64,000 nucleotides of DNA from Kitasatospora herbaricolor (lineage in GTDB: Bacteria > Actinomycetota > Actinomycetes > Streptomycetales > Streptomycetaceae): assembly GCF_030813695.1 (NCBI RefSeq), contig NZ_JAUSVA010000002.1:8641501-8705500 (forward strand), written 5' to 3'. The notes beneath the pieces were generated by a model. It worked only from the letters and a program-made list of their open reading frames with translations, was not told the origin of the DNA and did not search any database. How positions within the stretch are numbered: position 1 is the first letter of the stretch; each line of letters opens with the position of its first letter. A program made the translations under genes and the position numbers. Shown here in pieces: positions 51,201 to 59,954 of this stretch.

Positions 51201-52179
51201 GCTGGTGAGCAGCCCTGATCCGGTCATCGACGCCAATCTCGCCATCGCGCTGGACGCTCTGCTGACGGAGCACAGCGTGACCCGCGCCGCCGCACGGCTG
51301 CACACCTCGCCCGCCGCCATGAGCCGCACCCTCGCCCGCCTGCGCCGCGTCCTCCAGGACCCCCTGCTGGTCCGGGCCGGGCAGGCGATGGTGCCCACCC
51401 CGCGCGCCCAGGCCCTGCGCGAGGAGGCCGCCGCGGTGGTACGCAGCCTCGGAGCGCTGCTCAGCCCCGGCGCGAGCGTCGACCCCGCCGGCCTCAGCAG
51501 CACCTTCACCCTCCAGGCCGCCGACCTGGTCGGCGCGGCACTGGCCCCCGGACTGCTGCGACTGGCCCGGCGGGAGGCGTCGGGCGTCTCGTTCCGGATC
51601 CGGGCCGAGGAGTTGGAGGCCGGCCCCGCCCTGCGCGACGGCCGGATCGACCTGGAGATCGGGTCCATCGACCACGTGGACCCGGAGACCCGGGTCGAGG
51701 AGCTGGTCGGCCTCCGCATGGTGGCGGCCGTCCGCCCCGGCCATCCGCTCACCGAGGGGCCGCTGACCCCGGCCCGGCTCGCCGCCGCCGAGCACGTCGC
51801 GGTCAGCCGCCGGGGCCGGTTCACCGGCCCCCTCGACACCGCCCTCGCCGCGCAGGGCCTGCACCGGCGGGTCGGCGTCGTCCTCCCCAGCCACCTGGCC
51901 GCGATGACCCTCGCCGCCCGCACCGACGTCGTCTGCCTGGTGCCCGCCGCACTCCCCGGCGCCGCCCCCTCACCCCTCACCCACGACGCCGGCGCCCTCG
52001 GACTGCGGCTCCTCGACATCCCGCTGGACCTGCCACCACTGACCATCGGGATGGCCTGGCACCCCCGGAACACGGCCGACGGAGCCCACCGCTGGCTCCG
52101 CGCCGCCGTCCGCCGCACGCTCCGCACTGCGACCGCGGCCGCGGCAGTCACGGTGGCGGACGCAACCGGCCCCGAGTAG
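51196..52179 (+). CDS. LysR-family transcriptional regulator
   Basis: This 327-residue regulator has an N-terminal winged helix (about 10-70) with LAIALDALLTEHSVTRAAAR, SPAAMSRTLARLRRVLQDPL and RAGQAMVPTPRA, followed by a periplasmic-binding-like effector domain. The close spacing of the helix-turn-helix and the RxxLxDPLLVR segment resembles the NodD/DntR-like group. Alternative starts are ATG 51199 and GTG 51205; these would leave the dyad operator upstream. It is divergent from the NmrA and darcynin genes and probably controls them in response to an unknown small ligand. Confidence 0.92.
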   Translation: MMLVSSPDPVIDANLAIALDALLTEHSVTRAAARLHTSPAAMSRTLARLRRVLQDPLLVRAGQAMVPTPRAQALREEAAAVVRSLGALLSPGASVDPAGLSSTFTLQAADLVGAALAPGLLRLARREASGVSFRIRAEELEAGPALRDGRIDLEIGSIDHVDPETRVEELVGLRMVAAVRPGHPLTEGPLTPARLAAAEHVAVSRRGRFTGPLDTALAAQGLHRRVGVVLPSHLAAMTLAARTDVVCLVPAALPGAAPSPLTHDAGALGLRLLDIPLDLPPLTIGMAWHPRNTADGAHRWLRAAVRRTLRTATAAAAVTVADATGPE

Positions 52180-52279
52180 CAGGACAGCCCTCCCGGCGGA
52201 GGAGCCCGCGCCGGCCCGGTGCCGGCCGGGCTGCGAAACCCGCATGCGCCGGGCCGGCGGGGTCTGGGATCATCACCGG

Positions 52280-54496
52280 ATGCTCCAGCGTCTCGAATCC
52301 ATGGTCGTCCGGCACACCCGCCGCGTCCCCGCCCCCGCCGGCCCGGCTGCCCCCGCCGGACCAGCCGCCCGCGCCGGAACCACCGGGGCGGTCGGTCAGG
52401 GAGCCACCGCGGCACGGCAGTTCGACGCCGCGCTGATGTCCGTCGGCTTCAAGCTCTCGGCCGACCTGCTGGAGCAACTCGCGGAACTCGACGAGGACAC
52501 GGTCAGGGACACCGCCACGCGCACCCTGGCCACCGTCCGCGAGATCGTCGGCGACCACGTCGCGCACAACGCCTACTTCGTCGACTTCCCGGCCAACGTC
52601 CCGGACACCTTCGACTTCTGGACGCACTGCGTCACCGAGGCGCTCGCCGACGACGCGTCCCGCGCGAGCACCGCCGACCAGCTGCGCACCGGCGTGCTCG
52701 ACCTGCTGACCCTCCCGGCGTACGGCAACTACCGGCACACCTACGCCGAACTGCTCGCCGCGCACGACGAGCTGATCGCCGCCGCGGGCGACCGTCTGAC
52801 GGTCCTGCACCCGGGCGGCCCGCCGGAGGAGGAGGTCACCGCCCTCTACCTGGCCCTGGCGGGCAGCACCACCCCGCTCGGTGAGGAGCACCTGCGCGAC
52901 CTGCGGGTGCTCGCGGAGCACTGTGCGAGCGGTCCCCAGCCCGAGGCGATCCCGATCCGGGAGAACCGCGCGCTCGTCAACCTGGCCCGCCTGGACACCG
53001 GCGCGGACCTCCTGCTGGACACCGTCACCGACGTGCTGCGGCTGGCCTGCGCCCTGTCCGACGGCGATGTCACCCTGCTGGAGCGGACCCGGTTCCGGTC
53101 GCTGTCCCGCCCCGTCCGCCGCGCCCTGCTCGCCGGGCTCGACGCGGTGGTGGCCGCCGCGCCGGCCAAGCTCGCCGACGTCACCGCGCACCGTGAGGCC
53201 TTCAAGCGCCTCGGCGAGCGGCTCCACCCGCACGAGTACCCGCGCTGGCCGCACGCCGCCGAGGTCTTCGCCGTCGCCCGCGGCGAGTCGCAGGCCCGCA
53301 CCTTCGACAGCCGGGTCGAGGAACTGCTCGGCGCCGGCGACGTCACCGGGGCGACCAGGCTGCTGGCGGGCGCCCCGGGCAAGCTGTTCCGCGCGCTGGA
53401 CCGCCTGCTGCGCGCCTGCCCGGGCCAGGACGAGCGCGACGCCGTGCTGGCCGCGGCCGAGCAGGCCGCCCCGCAGGTGGCCGGCCGGGTGCTGCTGTCC
53501 GTCCGCGAGCACCTCCACAACCGCACCGACGAACCCGGCGGGACCCGCGTCTTCGTCAACCGGCTCGGCCGCGCCTGGGTCGCATCCGACACCCGACCGG
53601 CCGTGCCGCCGGACGAGCGCAAGCGCCTGATCACCGCCCTGGACGCCGAGACGCGCCGCCGCCTCCCGGCGCCGGGGCACCTGCTGATCGACCCCGACGT
53701 CCTCGACGTGGCGCTGCCGCTCAGCGGCAAAGCGACGGCCGCCGGCCTCGGGGTGCTGCCCCGCGGTTCCCTCTCACCGGTGGAGGGGGACCTGCTCCGC
53801 TTCTTCGTCCACTGGAAGCAGGCCGCCCGCACCACCGACTTCGACCTGTCCGCGCTGCTCCTGGACGCCTCGTACGGGACGCTCGGCTGGCTGTCCTACA
53901 CCGCGCTCACCCAGGTCGAGGGCGAGCACTCGGGGGACATCACCGACGCGCCCGAGGGAGCCTCGGAGTTCATCAACCTGCGCCTGGGGGCCGTCCGCGG
54001 CGACTTCATCGTCCCCCAGGTCAACATCTTCTCGGGCGAGGGCTTCGAGGAGGTCGAGGAGTCCTTCTTCGGGTTCATGCTGCGCGACGGCGACCAGCAG
54101 GGGCGTCCCTTCGAGGCGCGCACCGTCCGGATGAAGTCGGAGCTGCGCGGACAGGGCCGGGTGGCTCTGCCGCTGGCGTTCCTGCGCGGCCCGGACGGCG
54201 GCTGGCGGGCGAAGTGGCTGCACCTCCACCTGAAGGGCAGCCCCAGCTCCAACCGGGTCGAGGGGAACCGGGTGTCGGTCGCCACGCTGCTGCGCGGCAT
54301 CGTCGAGCGGGAGTACCTGACGGTCCGCCATCTCGCGGACCTGATGGCCGGCGCCGGCACCGTCGTCACCCGCTGGGACGGCGCGTCCGTTCCGGACGGC
54401 CCGGTCACCTACATCGGGTTGGAGCGGCCGGCGGGTCTGCCCCCGGGCTCCGTGGTCGTCACTCCGGAGAATCTCCGCGACCTGATCCCCGGCTGA
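52280..54496 (+). CDS. Large TerD-domain protein lacking the RING motif
   Basis: A 738-residue protein starts at ATG 52280 (52244 is an alternative). The C-terminal part (about 515-670) is TerD-like: DFDLSALLLDASYGTLG, the calcium-binding-type HSGDITDAPEGASEFINLRL, FFGFMLRDGDQQGRPFEART and KWLHLHLKGSPSSNRVEGNR. The long helical N-terminal region resembles the MXAN_6230/SCO0854 family, but the region that should carry the paired-cysteine RING finger is replaced by LPAYGNYRHTYAELLAAHDEL. No other ter genes are nearby. TerD proteins relate to tellurite, phage and membrane stress; the role of this form is unknown. Confidence 0.8.
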   Translation: MLQRLESMVVRHTRRVPAPAGPAAPAGPAARAGTTGAVGQGATAARQFDAALMSVGFKLSADLLEQLAELDEDTVRDTATRTLATVREIVGDHVAHNAYFVDFPANVPDTFDFWTHCVTEALADDASRASTADQLRTGVLDLLTLPAYGNYRHTYAELLAAHDELIAAAGDRLTVLHPGGPPEEEVTALYLALAGSTTPLGEEHLRDLRVLAEHCASGPQPEAIPIRENRALVNLARLDTGADLLLDTVTDVLRLACALSDGDVTLLERTRFRSLSRPVRRALLAGLDAVVAAAPAKLADVTAHREAFKRLGERLHPHEYPRWPHAAEVFAVARGESQARTFDSRVEELLGAGDVTGATRLLAGAPGKLFRALDRLLRACPGQDERDAVLAAAEQAAPQVAGRVLLSVREHLHNRTDEPGGTRVFVNRLGRAWVASDTRPAVPPDERKRLITALDAETRRRLPAPGHLLIDPDVLDVALPLSGKATAAGLGVLPRGSLSPVEGDLLRFFVHWKQAARTTDFDLSALLLDASYGTLGWLSYTALTQVEGEHSGDITDAPEGASEFINLRLGAVRGDFIVPQVNIFSGEGFEEVEESFFGFMLRDGDQQGRPFEARTVRMKSELRGQGRVALPLAFLRGPDGGWRAKWLHLHLKGSPSSNRVEGNRVSVATLLRGIVEREYLTVRHLADLMAGAGTVVTRWDGASVPDGPVTYIGLERPAGLPPGSVVVTPENLRDLIPG

Positions 54497-54706
54497 CTGC
54501 TACCGTAGGACCCGGCGAGGCCATGAAGGGGCTTCCTTCTCACACCTCCAACGTTAGTCCCTTCGCTTTCCTCGCCCTCGACTTCGCGCCGGGGCGCCGT
54601 TACGGCACCCCGGCGTCGTCGTTGCCGGGGCCGGGGAAGGCACCTCTCGATCCCCGTGGGTTTTCCCCGCCGGTCGGGCCGTGGGAGCAGGGCCGGCCCT
54701 GCGATG

Positions 54707-55504
54707 TCAGGCGAGACGCTCGGCGGTCATCAGTTCCGTCAGGTAGCGCTTGGTGATGCTGCCGCCGTAGCGGTGGTCGATGAGGTCGGCGATGCCCGCC
54801 AGCAGCCCGGTGCGGGCCGGCGCGGGCAGGGCCCGGTGCCCCGAGTAGGTGCGCAGCACGTCCAGGTACTCCCGGCTGGAGTAGGTCAGGTCCCACTCGT
54901 AGCGCCGGACCTCCACCGGACCGAAGCGCCCCGAGCCGGCCAGTTCGGCGTCGTCCGGGGCGATGTCCGCCGCCGGGGACAGCCGCAGGCCGGGCGGCGT
55001 CGCCGGATCGAAGTGCTCGTAGAGCGGCTGGACGTCGGCGAAGAACTCCTCACTGCCGCCCTTGACGTGACGGGTGGAGACGACGGCCAGGAGGCCGCGG
55101 GGCCGCAGCGCGTCGGCCGCCCTGGCCGCCCGTACCGCGGGATCGATCCAGTGGAAGGACGTCGCCGCGAACACCAGGTCGAAGGGGTCCGGCGGCAGCG
55201 GCCAGTCCTCGAAGGCACCGACCACGACCTGCGCGCGCGGATACGGCGTCAGGTTCCGCCGAGCCACCCCCGCCATCTCGGGGCCGAGTTCGACGGCGGT
55301 GAGTCGGGAGCCGGTCGCCGCCAGCGGGACGGTCGCCTGGCCGGTGCCGCACCCCAGCTCCAGGATCCGGCACTCCGGGCCGAGCGTCACGAGGCCGGAG
55401 AGGTCCTCGTACATCCGGTTCGGGTAGCCGGGGCGGGCCCGGTCGTAGAGCTCGGCATCTTCGGTGAACGTGGCGCGGAGCCGTTCCCGGCTGGTCTCGG
55501 TCAT
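54707..55504 (-). CDS. Class I SAM-dependent methyltransferase
   Basis: A 265-residue enzyme has the SAM-binding motif RILELGCGTGQATVPLA, the acidic AVELGPEMAG of motif II and FDLVFAATSFHWIDP of motif IV. The FHWID pattern is common in the UbiE/Methyltransf_11-type small-molecule methyltransferases. The ATG start has a GAGA-type site upstream. It is isolated on the minus strand: the TerD gene ends 210 bp away and a small secreted protein is divergent. No substrate can be assigned. Confidence 0.92.
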   Translation of the reverse strand: MTETSRERLRATFTEDAELYDRARPGYPNRMYEDLSGLVTLGPECRILELGCGTGQATVPLAATGSRLTAVELGPEMAGVARRNLTPYPRAQVVVGAFEDWPLPPDPFDLVFAATSFHWIDPAVRAARAADALRPRGLLAVVSTRHVKGGSEEFFADVQPLYEHFDPATPPGLRLSPAADIAPDDAELAGSGRFGPVEVRRYEWDLTYSSREYLDVLRTYSGHRALPAPARTGLLAGIADLIDHRYGGSITKRYLTELMTAERLA

Positions 55505-55692
55505 GAATCGTGGACCCTACCTTCGGGACGCCGGATTGTCGCCGGTATGCCGGGCGGAGGCGGGAGCGCCGGACTGACGTCATGTCATTTCCGTTGCGCA
55601 TCAAAGGCAACGGTTCGGTGGCTCCGGAGCATGTGGAGAGTGGGCGGGCTTCCGTCCGCCCGTCCTGATCCAATTGATCCGAGGAGTCCCGG

Positions 55693-56115
55693 ATGTCCCA
55701 CCCGATCCATCCTGCCCGGCGGTCGGCCGCGAAGCTCAGCAGGAAGCTGGCCGGCGCCGCCGCGATACTCACCGTCGTGGCCGGCAGCCTGGTCGGGGCG
55801 GCCGGCCCGGCCAGCGCCGGCAGCAACGGACAGCAGATCGTCTTCCGCGACAGCCTCGGCATCGCGGACTCGATCAGGATCTGGGGCTACAACAACTACG
55901 GCTCCTACGTCGGGGTCTGCCAGAGCACGCCGGTCCACGACAACTACATCAGCGGCTACTGGTGGAGGGGCTCGGTGTCGATCTACGGGTACAAGGGCGT
56001 CGGCTGCCCCACGAACGGCGCCGTCATCTACGGCACGGCCACCATTCCGACCAGCCAGTCGGGCAGCGACTGGACGGTCGTCAGCGACGCAGGCTGGGGG
56101 ATCGGCGTCGGCTGA
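55693..56115 (+). CDS. Small secreted protein of unknown function
   Basis: This is a 140-residue precursor starting at an ATG six bases after GAGGAG. A basic N-terminus (HPARRSAAKLSRK) and a hydrophobic segment ending GAAGPASAG mark a signal peptide, with cleavage near residue 42. The mature part is rich in Gly, Tyr and Ser, with repeated short aromatic stretches (WGYNNYGSYVG, SGYWWRGSVSIYGYKG) and two cysteines that could form one disulfide. It looks like a small beta-rich extracellular protein. No family was recognised. Confidence 0.75.
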   Translation: MSHPIHPARRSAAKLSRKLAGAAAILTVVAGSLVGAAGPASAGSNGQQIVFRDSLGIADSIRIWGYNNYGSYVGVCQSTPVHDNYISGYWWRGSVSIYGYKGVGCPTNGAVIYGTATIPTSQSGSDWTVVSDAGWGIGVG

Positions 56116-56400
56116 CCGGTAGTGGCCGGCGGGGGCGGCCGGGACCGGGTCCGCGGATCCGGCTGCCTGCGGGAACCGCCGGCGGGGTCGCAGGCGGTGA
56201 CCCGGCGCCGGCCGGTGCGGGCCAGCACCCCCCGCCGTTCCGGCCGACGGGTGAGATCCCGTCCGGATCCCGGCGCGTCCCGGGGATCCGCCCGCCGGCC
56301 CGGCTACCGTCCGAGGGCGGGCGTTGCTGCGCCCTGCTTCCCGGCCCGGTCGCTTCTCCTCGTCGCGGCCGGGCCGCGCCCTGCTCCAGGGGGAACGGGG

Positions 56401-56438
56401 GACGTGTCCGGGCCGCAGCGCCGCTGCCCGGACACGTC
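56401..56438. terminator. Strong hairpin between convergent secreted-protein and NB-ARC genes
   Basis: A perfect 12-bp stem (GACGTGTCCGGG pairing with CCCGGACACGTC) with a 14-base loop lies 13 bp beyond the stop of the leftward NB-ARC gene. The remaining gap 56116-56400 contains no gene that I can recognise. It probably terminates leftward transcription. Confidence 0.82.
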
Positions 56439-56450
56439 CGCCGTGCCGGT

Positions 56451-59123
56451 TCAGGCCGGGGCCGCGGCGACGCAGAACTCGTTGCCCTCCGGGTCGGCCA
56501 TCACCACGTGGTGTCCGGTGAACTCCTCCAGGACGGTCCCGCCCGCCCGCACCAGCCGGTCGGCCTCCGCCCTGACCCGCGCCCACCGCTCGTCGGTGCT
56601 GCCGTGCCCGGGCACCCGGATGTCGAGATGCAGCCGGTTCTTCGCCCTCTTGGGCTCCGGGACCTTGAGGATGGAGAGCCTGGGGCCGTCACCTCCGGGG
56701 TCGCAGAGCCAGGCACCGTCGTCGGCGGACTCGTCCGCCGGCAGGTCGAACTGCGCGAGCCACTCCTCCCGCGTCCGGAAGGGAGCCGGCGGTGGTTCGT
56801 CGACATAGCCCAGCGCAGTCCTCCAGAACTCGGCGAGGAGCTGTGCGTCCGTGCAGTCGAGGGTCAGGTCGATTCTTGCTGCCATGACAGGACCGTACTG
56901 CGCGCCCGGCCGGCGAGGCGCCGGCTCGGCCAGGTCCTTCTCGGTGGCGAGGGTCTCGACGTGGTCGGGGCCGAGCACCCGGATCCGGTCGGCGAGCAGT
57001 TCGGTGAGGGCGGTGGCGGCGCCGCCGGCGTCCCCCGAGGCCGCCAGCCACCGGGAGAGCCGGTGCCGGCCGGTCAGGGTGTCCGGGTGGTCGGGGCCCA
57101 GCAGCCGGATCTGGTCCTCGACGATCCCGGCGAGTGCGGCGGCGGCCGCCGACGGGTCCCCTGCGGCTCCTCGCCAGTGGGCGAGGTTGCACCGGCCAGC
57201 CAGGGTGTCCGGGTGGTCCGGGCCCAGCAGCCGGATCTGGTCCTGGAGCACCTTCGCGGCGTCGTCGACGGCGCCCGCGAAGTCCCCCGACTCTCCTCGC
57301 CAGTGGGCGAGGTTGTACCGGGTGGCCAGGGTGTCCCGGTGGTCCGGGCCCAGCACCCGGTGCTGGTCCTCGACCAGCCCACCGAGTGCGACGACGGCCC
57401 CCGCGGCGTCCCCCGCGGCCCCGCGCCAGACGGCCAGGTGGTACCGGGCGGTCAAGGAGTCGGCGTGCTCCGGACCCAGCCGCAGGCGGGTTTCGGCCGC
57501 CAGACGCTGGGCATGGTCGCGGGCGGCCACCGCCTGGCCGGATCCTCCCAGACTGCGGTCGGCACGGAACAGCACCGGGTGGGCGCCGGATCGGTAGAGG
57601 GCGTCCTGGTTCTGGCCGGCCAGGGCGGCGGTGTTGGCCCGCAGAGCCTGGGCCGGCGCGGTGTCGCGTTCGATCTCGGGCCACGCGTCCAGCAGGGCGT
57701 CGGCTGCGGTGCGGGTCAGCCGGTCGTGCTCGTCGGGGGTGAGGGCCTCGCGGGTGGCTCGTTGGACGAGCCGGTGGACGCGCACCGCCGGACGCGCGTC
57801 CCGGGGATCGTGGTCGATCAGGTTCAGGCGGTGCAGGGCGCGCAGCGCCTGGACCGCGTCGTCGGCCGTGACCGGGGCCGATCCCCTGCTGATCCGGGCG
57901 CGGTGCCGGGTGAGGTGGGCGAGGACGGGGGCGCTCGTCAGGACGGCCGAGGGGATGCCGTTGGGGTCGAGCATCGCGGTGAGCTGCAGCATCGGTCGGG
58001 CCAGTCCGGCCGGGTGGAGCCGGTCGGCGCGGTCGACGGACAGCGACCATGCGGCGGCCACGGTGGTGGACTGATCGTCCGGCAGCGCGTCGGGTTCGGG
58101 CAGCAGGTGGGCCAGCTTCTTCGCTCTGCGGGCCAGCAGACGGCGGTAGGCACCGCAGTCGAGTCCGGCGTCGACGAGGTAGGCGGCGGACTGGGACAGG
58201 GCCAGCGGTAGCCGGCCGAGGTCGGCGGCGAGACCCTGCAGCTGGTCGCCGGCCTCGCGACGGCCGTGCGCGGCCAGCACGCGGGTGAGGTAGGCGTGGG
58301 CCTCGTCGGGGGTGAACAGCTCCACGGGCAGGAGGCGACGGCCCGCGCCGGTCAGGGCCGCGTCGCGGCGCCGGGTGGTGGTCAGGGTGCGGCCGTGCGG
58401 GTGGGCCGGCGGCCACAGGCCACGCAGGTCGGCCGGGTCGGCGACATCGTCCAGGACCACCAGCCATCGGCAGGGCCTCGAAGCGGCCTTGGGTTCCAGC
58501 CAGGCCAGGAACGCCTTCGCGGCCTGCCCGGGGTCGCCCGGATCGGTACCGAGGATCTCGGTGGCGGCCTGCGCGTATCCGGCCACGGTCGCCGACCGGT
58601 TGTTCGCGGTGATCCACACCAGTACGTCCACCTCGCCGCGCTCCCAGGCGGTGCGGGCGTAGTCGGCGGCCAGCTGGGTCTTGCCCACCCCGCCGGTGCC
58701 GGTCAGTACCTGGGACGGCACCGCGGAGCCGTCCAACGCGGCCCGCAGCCGCTGGACCGCGGCGCGGTGCTGGAAGGACAGGGCCCGGTGCGGAATCACA
58801 CCGACCTGGTGCGGCCGGCCGGCGGCCGGCCGGGGCGCAGCCTGCTGGACCACGGTGAGGCCGCCGACCGCCAGGTATCCGCTGTTGGCGACGGCGCCTG
58901 CCGAGGCGGTCGCGGGCGCCGTACGGGACACCTCCACCGAACCGGCTGCGCGGGCCGGTCCGCGGTGGCCGGTCACCGAGGTGCCGGCATCGCGGGCCGT
59001 GGCCCGCCCGCTCTCCGTGACGGTCACCCCCGGCACGCCGGTCCCGGGTCCGTCGCCGTCGTCCCCGGCGCCGGGGGCGCGCTCCGGGCCGGGGTCCGGC
59101 GGGCGTCTGCGCCAGCGCGTCAT
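56451..59123 (-). CDS. NB-ARC/TPR (NLR-like STAND) protein fused to a C-terminal VOC domain
   Basis: This is an 890-residue protein. Residues 36-52 and 66-82 hold two copies of a Gly/Ala motif (ESGRATARDAGTSVTG; RTAPATASAGAVANSG). The NB-ARC ATPase follows, with Walker A GTGGVGKT at 141-148 and Walker B RWLVVLDDVADP near 218. TPR-like 42-residue repeats marked by LGPDHPDTL occupy about 548-724. From residue 747 (MAARIDLTLDCTDAQLLAEF) the frame continues without a stop into a complete glyoxalase/VOC-like domain of 144 residues. It starts at an ATG preceded by GGGGGA. It could be a true fusion or two genes whose separating stop was lost; no ribosome-binding site precedes the internal ATG at 56885. 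STAND proteins act as signal-activated switches, often in defence. Confidence 0.85.
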   Translation of the reverse strand: MTRWRRRPPDPGPERAPGAGDDGDGPGTGVPGVTVTESGRATARDAGTSVTGHRGPARAAGSVEVSRTAPATASAGAVANSGYLAVGGLTVVQQAAPRPAAGRPHQVGVIPHRALSFQHRAAVQRLRAALDGSAVPSQVLTGTGGVGKTQLAADYARTAWERGEVDVLVWITANNRSATVAGYAQAATEILGTDPGDPGQAAKAFLAWLEPKAASRPCRWLVVLDDVADPADLRGLWPPAHPHGRTLTTTRRRDAALTGAGRRLLPVELFTPDEAHAYLTRVLAAHGRREAGDQLQGLAADLGRLPLALSQSAAYLVDAGLDCGAYRRLLARRAKKLAHLLPEPDALPDDQSTTVAAAWSLSVDRADRLHPAGLARPMLQLTAMLDPNGIPSAVLTSAPVLAHLTRHRARISRGSAPVTADDAVQALRALHRLNLIDHDPRDARPAVRVHRLVQRATREALTPDEHDRLTRTAADALLDAWPEIERDTAPAQALRANTAALAGQNQDALYRSGAHPVLFRADRSLGGSGQAVAARDHAQRLAAETRLRLGPEHADSLTARYHLAVWRGAAGDAAGAVVALGGLVEDQHRVLGPDHRDTLATRYNLAHWRGESGDFAGAVDDAAKVLQDQIRLLGPDHPDTLAGRCNLAHWRGAAGDPSAAAAALAGIVEDQIRLLGPDHPDTLTGRHRLSRWLAASGDAGGAATALTELLADRIRVLGPDHVETLATEKDLAEPAPRRPGAQYGPVMAARIDLTLDCTDAQLLAEFWRTALGYVDEPPPAPFRTREEWLAQFDLPADESADDGAWLCDPGGDGPRLSILKVPEPKRAKNRLHLDIRVPGHGSTDERWARVRAEADRLVRAGGTVLEEFTGHHVVMADPEGNEFCVAAAPA

Positions 59124-59172
59124 CGCGGCCGTCCCCCTTCCAACGGGCCGGTGGAGCCGGGGTCGGCCGGGG

Positions 59173-59556
59173 TCAGCCGTGGTCGATGCCGGTGGTGGCA
59201 CTGCTGTCGGAGCCGTCCGCGGACGCGTCCCCGGTCCGCTCCGCCCGGGCGGAGCCGGTTCCCGCGCCGCCGGGGCGCCGCACGCCGGAGACCGCCCTGC
59301 CGCCGGAGGTGGCCTTCGCCTTTCCCGTGCCGGCGGCCACATCCGTCGGTCCGGTCACCGTCGGTCCGGTCACCGTCGGTCCGGTCACCGACGGCCGGAA
59401 CCAGGCCCAGGCCAGGGCGGTGATCCCGGCGGCCCCCTGGACCGAGGCACCGACCAGCTGGCCGGTGTCCGCACCGTCGAGCAGCCAGACCAACGGCGTC
59501 GACACGATCGCCGCGCCGGCGACGGTCAGCAGCGTGATCCTCCATCCTGGCGACAC
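59173..59556 (-). CDS. Two-helix membrane protein with motif shared with the downstream NLR
   Basis: The product is about 127 residues. Two transmembrane helices (7-26 and 34-53) are followed by a VTGPT-VTGPT-VTGPT linker encoded by a 15-bp tandem repeat (59347-59391) and a Gly/Ala/Ser-rich tail. The tail contains two motifs, TGKAKATSGGRAVSGV (77-92) and RTGDASADGSDSSATTGI (107-124), that resemble the two motifs at the N-terminus of the next gene. The GTG start lies close to GGGGGAGG; a TTG 14 codons upstream is an alternative. It is 49 bp upstream of the NB-ARC gene on the same strand, so the two form an operon. The layout is that of a membrane effector controlled by an NLR. Confidence 0.7.
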   Translation of the reverse strand: MSPGWRITLLTVAGAAIVSTPLVWLLDGADTGQLVGASVQGAAGITALAWAWFRPSVTGPTVTGPTVTGPTDVAAGTGKAKATSGGRAVSGVRRPGGAGTGSARAERTGDASADGSDSSATTGIDHG

Positions 59557-59954
59557 GTCCTCCCCCTTGTTCGCGCGCTGTGGCCGACAGAGCGTCAAAG
59601 CACGGCCCTCAGGGCCCGTTCCTCATCGGTAGCAGGAACGTGTTCCCCTGGCCACCGGTTCGGCCGAACTCGTTCCCCTCGCCGCAGGCTCAACCGGAGG
59701 CGGGTGGGCCGGCGCCGAGATCGCCGGCACGCGTGGCTCTCCGCGGCTGGGGCGGGGATCGGGGGGCACAGAGCACGGAGGTGGGGAAGCGGGGGTATAG
59801 AAGAAAGCTGGACCCTGCCAGAGAACTGCGGCATTCCGCGAGCACCCCGCCCGCTGCGAGCCTCCAAGGGTGAGCCCTTCCCGAATCCCCGCACTCGCCC
59901 CCGTCCCCACCCCCCCCGGGCGGCACGCCCGGCAGTGGTGGCCTCGTCGGCACC
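59557..59954. other. Intergenic region between divergent genes
   Basis: About 400 bp separates the NLR-type operon from the decarboxylase gene. A somewhat AT-richer stretch with GGGTATAGAAGAAAGC near 59793-59808 may be a promoter or start region, but no matching -35 element was found. No gene is seen; frames crossing the region lack codon bias. Confidence 0.4.

Noticed and set aside
52148..53680. Leftward frame of about 510 codons opposite the TerD-domain gene
   Set aside because: The composition is Gly/Val/Arg-rich with no recognisable domain, while the rightward frame shows family motifs throughout.
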